From Clostridium_AF sediminicola (GTDB taxonomy: Bacteria; Bacillota; Clostridia; Clostridiales; Clostridiaceae), in the NCBI RefSeq assembly GCF_050402865.1, contig NZ_BAABMF010000006.1:167992-231991 (forward strand): 64,000 nucleotides of DNA, in the 5' to 3' direction. Under the pieces are notes generated by a model. It saw only the letters and a list, made by a program, of their open reading frames with translations. It had not been told where the DNA came from and made no database searches. Made by a program: the position numbers and the translations under genes. Of this stretch, positions 60,645 through 64,000 are shown piece after piece. Positions within the stretch are counted from its first letter, which is position 1; every line of letters starts with the position of its first letter.

Positions 60645-61778
60645 ATGAAGCAGAAAGCTGCAACTTATTTATCTACTGTAAAAGATAAAATAATAAGTTT
60701 AAACAATTACTTATATCATAATCCTGAAGAAAGTTATCATGAATACAAATCATCTAAATACTTAGTAAATATACTAAAAGATAGTGATTTCGAAGTAGAA
60801 GAAAATTTTTGTAATATTAACACCTCTTTTAAAGCACAAACCGGTTCATCCTATCCTAAAATTTGTCTGTTGTGTGAATATGATTGTTTGCCCAGCAAAG
60901 GACAAATTCTAGGATTTAATTATTTAACAAGTGTCTCCATTGCATCTGCATTAGCTTTATCCCATGTAATTAACAGCATAGGAGGAACTATAATAGTTAT
61001 TGGTTGTCCTGGAGAACTAAAGGCAGGAAGCAAAGTTATGATGTCTAAAATGGGTGTATTTGACGATATAGATTCTGTGCTGATGCTACAACCTCATACT
61101 CATACTGCTATGAATGGTTCCTCTCCTGCTGTACTTCCGATAAAAATCACTTTTTCAACTTCTACTACTTCTAAATATACTCCATTAGATGTGTGTATAT
61201 TTACCTTAGATTCTATTAATATGTTACTAAATGATTACTGTAAAGATTGCTCCATTGATAAACTCAAAATTGATGGAGATTTAAATCCATCAGTAGGACC
61301 TAATACTATAGAATTAAAATTAAGCATAAAAGCAGAATCTTTAAATTCAGCTTATTCAATAAAAAAACAAATAGAAGAAGTATGTATATTCATTAAAAAA
61401 TTATTTTGTATAAATTATGAGATTTCATTAGATGGCGTACCTTATGACACATTATTACCAAACAAAACATTGAATAGAATTGTTGCTCATAATCTAAAGG
61501 AAAGTGGTCTTATTCATCTTGATAATACTAAAAATTATGATTTTGGACTAAGTTTAGGAGATGTAAGTCATATTGTGCCATGTATTCGACCATTCATTTC
61601 ACTTTCTGAAAATATTAAATTCGGTACGGAATCTTTTGCGCATACAACAATATCTGAAAATATAATAGAATTAATCATGAAAAGTTCTAAGGCTCTTGTT
61701 AATACTGCTATAGATTTAATTGAGAAAGAAGAACTCATCCAAGAATCAAAAATTGAGTTAAATAAAAACAATAGCTAG
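60645..61778 (+). CDS. M20-family amidohydrolase homologue, probably inactive
   Basis: A 377-residue protein of the M20 dipeptidase/AbgB-like family. The fold is recognisable (LLCEYDCLPSKGQ, IIVIGCPGELKAGSKVMM), but usual metal ligands are missing: GHACGHN reads GQILGFNYL and the EE pair after GTP/A reads GEL. A dimerisation domain (about 165-280) is retained. It may be a pseudoenzyme or have a new function. Starts with ATG after AGAGGAG; a terminator follows. Confidence 0.8.
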   Translation: MKQKAATYLSTVKDKIISLNNYLYHNPEESYHEYKSSKYLVNILKDSDFEVEENFCNINTSFKAQTGSSYPKICLLCEYDCLPSKGQILGFNYLTSVSIASALALSHVINSIGGTIIVIGCPGELKAGSKVMMSKMGVFDDIDSVLMLQPHTHTAMNGSSPAVLPIKITFSTSTTSKYTPLDVCIFTLDSINMLLNDYCKDCSIDKLKIDGDLNPSVGPNTIELKLSIKAESLNSAYSIKKQIEEVCIFIKKLFCINYEISLDGVPYDTLLPNKTLNRIVAHNLKESGLIHLDNTKNYDFGLSLGDVSHIVPCIRPFISLSENIKFGTESFAHTTISENIIELIMKSSKALVNTAIDLIEKEELIQESKIELNKNNS

Positions 61779-61799
61779 GTTTTTCCCTAGCTATTGTTT
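61766..61799. terminator. Terminator between convergent genes
   Basis: AAACAATAGCTAGG and CCTAGCTATTGTTT perfect arms; serves the M20-like gene and the membrane protein gene. Confidence 0.8.
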
Positions 61800-61802
61800 T
61801 AT

Positions 61803-62285
61803 TCACTCATTTTTGAGAGTATTTAATCTTGTTACCAAATAACTACTTGGTTCAAAATAAAATTTTTGAATTTTATAATTACTTTTATAAGTGCAACAAT
61901 AAATTTTTGAAGTAATCGTCACACTTGTATATTTTCTTCCAATAAAATTTGATAAATTGAATTTTTTACTATTTAATTTATCTATAGATATAATATCTTT
62001 AATTTTAATATTCTCTTTAATCTCTTGTTTATCACCATTCATTTTATAAACTATAAATTGATCAGCAATAATTGAATACTTATATTTAAGCATACACTTA
62101 GTTATCTCTTTAAACATAATTAGTATCATGAATACAAAAATCAAAATACTTGTGTATTCACCAATACTATATCCAAAAAGTTTTATATTTATTACTAAAT
62201 CTGAGATAACTATAGAAAAAGTTATTATAAAAATAATACTTACTAAACTAACAATTTTTCTTCTTATAACAATTTCTTTATACAT
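61803..62285 (-). CDS. Two-TM membrane protein of unknown function
   Basis: A 160-residue protein with two membrane helices (about 11-31 and 41-60), a short basic loop and a soluble C-terminal part (about 75-160) with alternating beta pattern that resembles PH/bPH-like domains (KYTSVTITSKIYCC). The ATG at 62285 follows GGAGGTTTATAT; the longer start has no ribosome site. Function unknown. Confidence 0.7.
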   Translation of the reverse strand: MYKEIVIRRKIVSLVSIIFIITFSIVISDLVINIKLFGYSIGEYTSILIFVFMILIMFKEITKCMLKYKYSIIADQFIVYKMNGDKQEIKENIKIKDIISIDKLNSKKFNLSNFIGRKYTSVTITSKIYCCTYKSNYKIQKFYFEPSSYLVTRLNTLKNE

Positions 62286-62554
62286 ATATAAACCTCCATG
62301 GACAATTATCCCCACAAGGTGATTATACTGTTTTTTTTGAAGTATTCAAATCGATTATTCTCTTAATTCTATTATATTTATCCATATATATTAATTAAAC
62401 TTAATTATCTTTATAATATATAACTTTTTCGTTGATTTGCTTTTATTTTCTTATTATAATTAAAATCATAATATTTATTTACTTTTTGAAAGTAAATAAA
62501 TATTTACTAATTATCATATTTGGTATATTCTTAATGTTGAAAGGAGTGATATAT

Positions 62555-63499
62555 ATGATTTTTTTATATAAAACACTTTTAGAATCAACTATCCTAAAAA
62601 AACTTGATACTATAGATACTGGTTGCTGGATAAATATGATTGATCCATCTGAACAAGAAATATTATTAATATCAAAAAAAACAGGAGTACCCTTAGAATT
62701 CTTAAATGCTGCCTTAGATGAAGAAGAAACTTCTCGTATTGATATAGAAGATAATAATGTTCTTTTTATAGTTGATATTCCATTTACTGAAATGGAAGAA
62801 AATTCTTTAACATATGATACATATCCTTTAGGAATAATATATACTGAACATTGTATAATTACGATCTGCTTGAAAAATAGTAAATTATTAACAGATTTTG
62901 TTGAAGGAAATGTAAAATCATTCTACACATATAAACGTTCAAGATTTATACTTCAAATATTATTTAGGGTTTCAAGCTTTTACTTGTCTTGTTTAAGACA
63001 AATTGGAAAAAAGAGTTTGATGCTTCAAAAATCATTACATAAATCTATGAGTAATAAAGTTTTGCTACAACTATTATCTTTGCAAAATTCACTAGTTTAT
63101 TTCTCTACGTCTCTAAAATCTAATGAAGCGACTCTGGAGAAAATGCTAAAACTTAATATAATGCAAAAATATGAAGACGATAAAGATGTATTGGAAGATG
63201 TAATTATAGAAAATAAACAGGCCATAGAAATGACCAGTATTTATACAAATATATTAAATACAACAATGGATGCTTCTGCAAATATGATTTCTAATAACCT
63301 GAATCAAGTCATGAAACTGTTAGCCTCTATAACTATTGTTATGTCTATTCCTGACATTTTTTCTGGAATATTTGGAATGAATTTGACAAAAAGTTTACCT
63401 CTTCAGCAGAGTAAATTTGGCTTTCAAATAATTATGGGTTTAATTATTTCAACTGTATTACTAACTGCAATCATACTTAAGAAAAAGAAAATGTTATAA
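62555..63499 (+). CDS. corA: CorA-like divalent metal ion transporter
   Basis: A 314-residue metal channel. The large N-terminal cytoplasmic part is followed by two C-terminal membrane helices with the CorA signature GMN (GIFGMNLTKS) just before the last helix. Its selectivity (Mg2+, Co2+, Ni2+ or other) cannot be read from sequence. The ATG at 62555 lies 6 nt after AAAGGAGTG; 41 hydrophobic residues of a longer frame are not included. Confidence 0.93.
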   Translation: MIFLYKTLLESTILKKLDTIDTGCWINMIDPSEQEILLISKKTGVPLEFLNAALDEEETSRIDIEDNNVLFIVDIPFTEMEENSLTYDTYPLGIIYTEHCIITICLKNSKLLTDFVEGNVKSFYTYKRSRFILQILFRVSSFYLSCLRQIGKKSLMLQKSLHKSMSNKVLLQLLSLQNSLVYFSTSLKSNEATLEKMLKLNIMQKYEDDKDVLEDVIIENKQAIEMTSIYTNILNTTMDASANMISNNLNQVMKLLASITIVMSIPDIFSGIFGMNLTKSLPLQQSKFGFQIIMGLIISTVLLTAIILKKKKML

Positions 63500-63510
63500 C
63501 TTATTTATAT

Positions 63511-63568
63511 ATAGAAACTTCATAAAAAACCAGAATAATATATTATTTTGGTTTTTTTATGAAGTTTC
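63511..63568. terminator. Long bidirectional terminator
   Basis: AGAAACTTCATAAAAAACCA and its near-perfect complement around an AT-rich loop, between corA and the rRNA operon end. Confidence 0.85.
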
Positions 63569-63734
63569 TATCTAATACAATATAATCCTGTAATATTACA
63601 AAAATAAATAAGAATTTCTAAAGCTTGTTACGATGCCTTTTACACTATATATGATTCCTCTACTCACTGAAGGATGGAATTTATAAATTCCTATACATAA
63701 AAAAAAGAACTTTACTATTGAGTAAAGTTCTTCT

Positions 63735-63851
63735 ACCTGGCAACGTCCTACTCTCCCACACAGTCTCCCGTGCAGTACCATCAGCGTGTTGAAGCTTAAC
63801 CTTCGTGTTCGGAATGGGAACGGGTGTTACCTTCAAGCTATAATCACCAGA
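63735..63851 (-). rRNA. rrf: 5S ribosomal RNA
   Basis: About 117 nt on the minus strand with the standard ends (ATCTGGTGATTATAGC to GCCAGGT) and the conserved core CCGTTCCCATTCCGAACACG. The ends are inferred from base pairing of the two termini. Confidence 0.97.
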
Positions 63852-63918
63852 TATATAGTTGTATGTGTTTGTTTGAATTATTCATTCAAAATTGCATAGT
63901 GAATTTTATTTTTTATTT

Positions 63919-64000
63919 GATCAAGCCCTCGACCTATTAGTATCAGTCAGCTTAACACATTACTGCGCTTACACCTCTGACCTATCAACCTGGTAGTCTT
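63919..64000 (-). rRNA. rrl: 23S ribosomal RNA, 3' end only
   Basis: The minus-strand sequence ends in the universal 23S tail (GCTGACTGATACTAATAGGT, then CGAGGGCTTGA). The rest lies beyond the window. The spacer to 5S is about 65 nt and has no tRNA gene. Confidence 0.96.

Noticed and set aside
62432..62554. Extended N-terminus of the CorA-like protein
   Set aside because: The 41 extra hydrophobic residues are low-complexity AT-rich sequence and the real ribosome site AAAGGAGTG lies inside this stretch.

Overview
The window is a low-GC, AT-rich segment of a spore-forming anaerobic Firmicute chromosome, most likely Clostridium in the strict sense. Evidence for this is the abrB / NlpC-P60 / rsmI / trmN6-like / yaaT / holB / darA / tmk / decarboxylase / gin block, a minus-strand rRNA operon at the right edge, a clostridial-type 2[4Fe-4S] ferredoxin, an indolepyruvate:ferredoxin oxidoreductase, an arginine deiminase pathway and purine-rich GGAGG-type ribosome binding sites. 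About four fifths of the genes are on the minus strand, so replication probably runs right to left. No prophage, IS transposase, CRISPR array or tRNA was recognised.

Layout: 1-3145 holds the start of dinB with a LexA-like box, then a DUF5685-DnaJ-membrane protein trio. 3200-5106 is adenine deaminase under an adenine-type purine riboswitch. 5196-8232 has a flavin reductase, a patatin and an MFS pump. 8549-8751 is a 30-codon gene with its own promoter and paired upstream repeats. 8813-16692 is a duplicated mannitol-type PTS locus (IICB, MtlR-type activator, IICBA, 1-phosphofructokinase, zinc dehydrogenase) with two matching MtlR-type operators. 17012-17848 has a cysteine-less HMA-like protein and a stand-alone cobalamin riboswitch RNA. 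19910-24041 is a sulfur/thiolation block (mnmA, cysteine desulfurase, PspC, cysK, Rrf2 regulator). 25099-26342 is a cation antiporter under a manganese (yybP-ykoY) riboswitch. 26387-31477 has a D-aminopeptidase, a kinase-like gene that seems to start at ATT, an ECF sigma / anti-sigma pair, yaaA and a DUF3524 glycosyltransferase. 31479-34689 is a lipoate ligase / lipoyl-bearing dihydrolipoamide dehydrogenase / AhpD-like cluster. 34869-40423 is a ptb-iorA-iorB operon with a sigma-54 promoter next to a sigma-54 activator. 40442-45159 is helD, a repetitive terminated non-coding locus, and a PII-like protein with a CPA2 antiporter. 45238-47534 is arcB and arcA. 48656-48849 is a DnaA-box cluster. 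The rest is the conserved tmk-abrB neighbourhood, an M20-like pseudoenzyme, a CorA-like transporter, 5S rRNA and the 3' end of 23S rRNA.

The best candidates for something undescribed are: (1) a roughly 460-nt, G-rich and C-poor non-coding locus at 42860-43325 built from about ten degenerate units with a period of about 42 nt and closed by a strong terminator; (2) a free-standing cobalamin riboswitch RNA with perfect promoter and terminator but no adjacent B12 gene; (3) a tiny peptide gene behind twin 17-bp direct repeats; (4) a lipoyl-based AhpD/Lpd/LplA redox cluster; and (5) a seven-site DnaA-box cluster away from dnaA. All functional statements are from sequence reading and family knowledge; no search or folding program was run.
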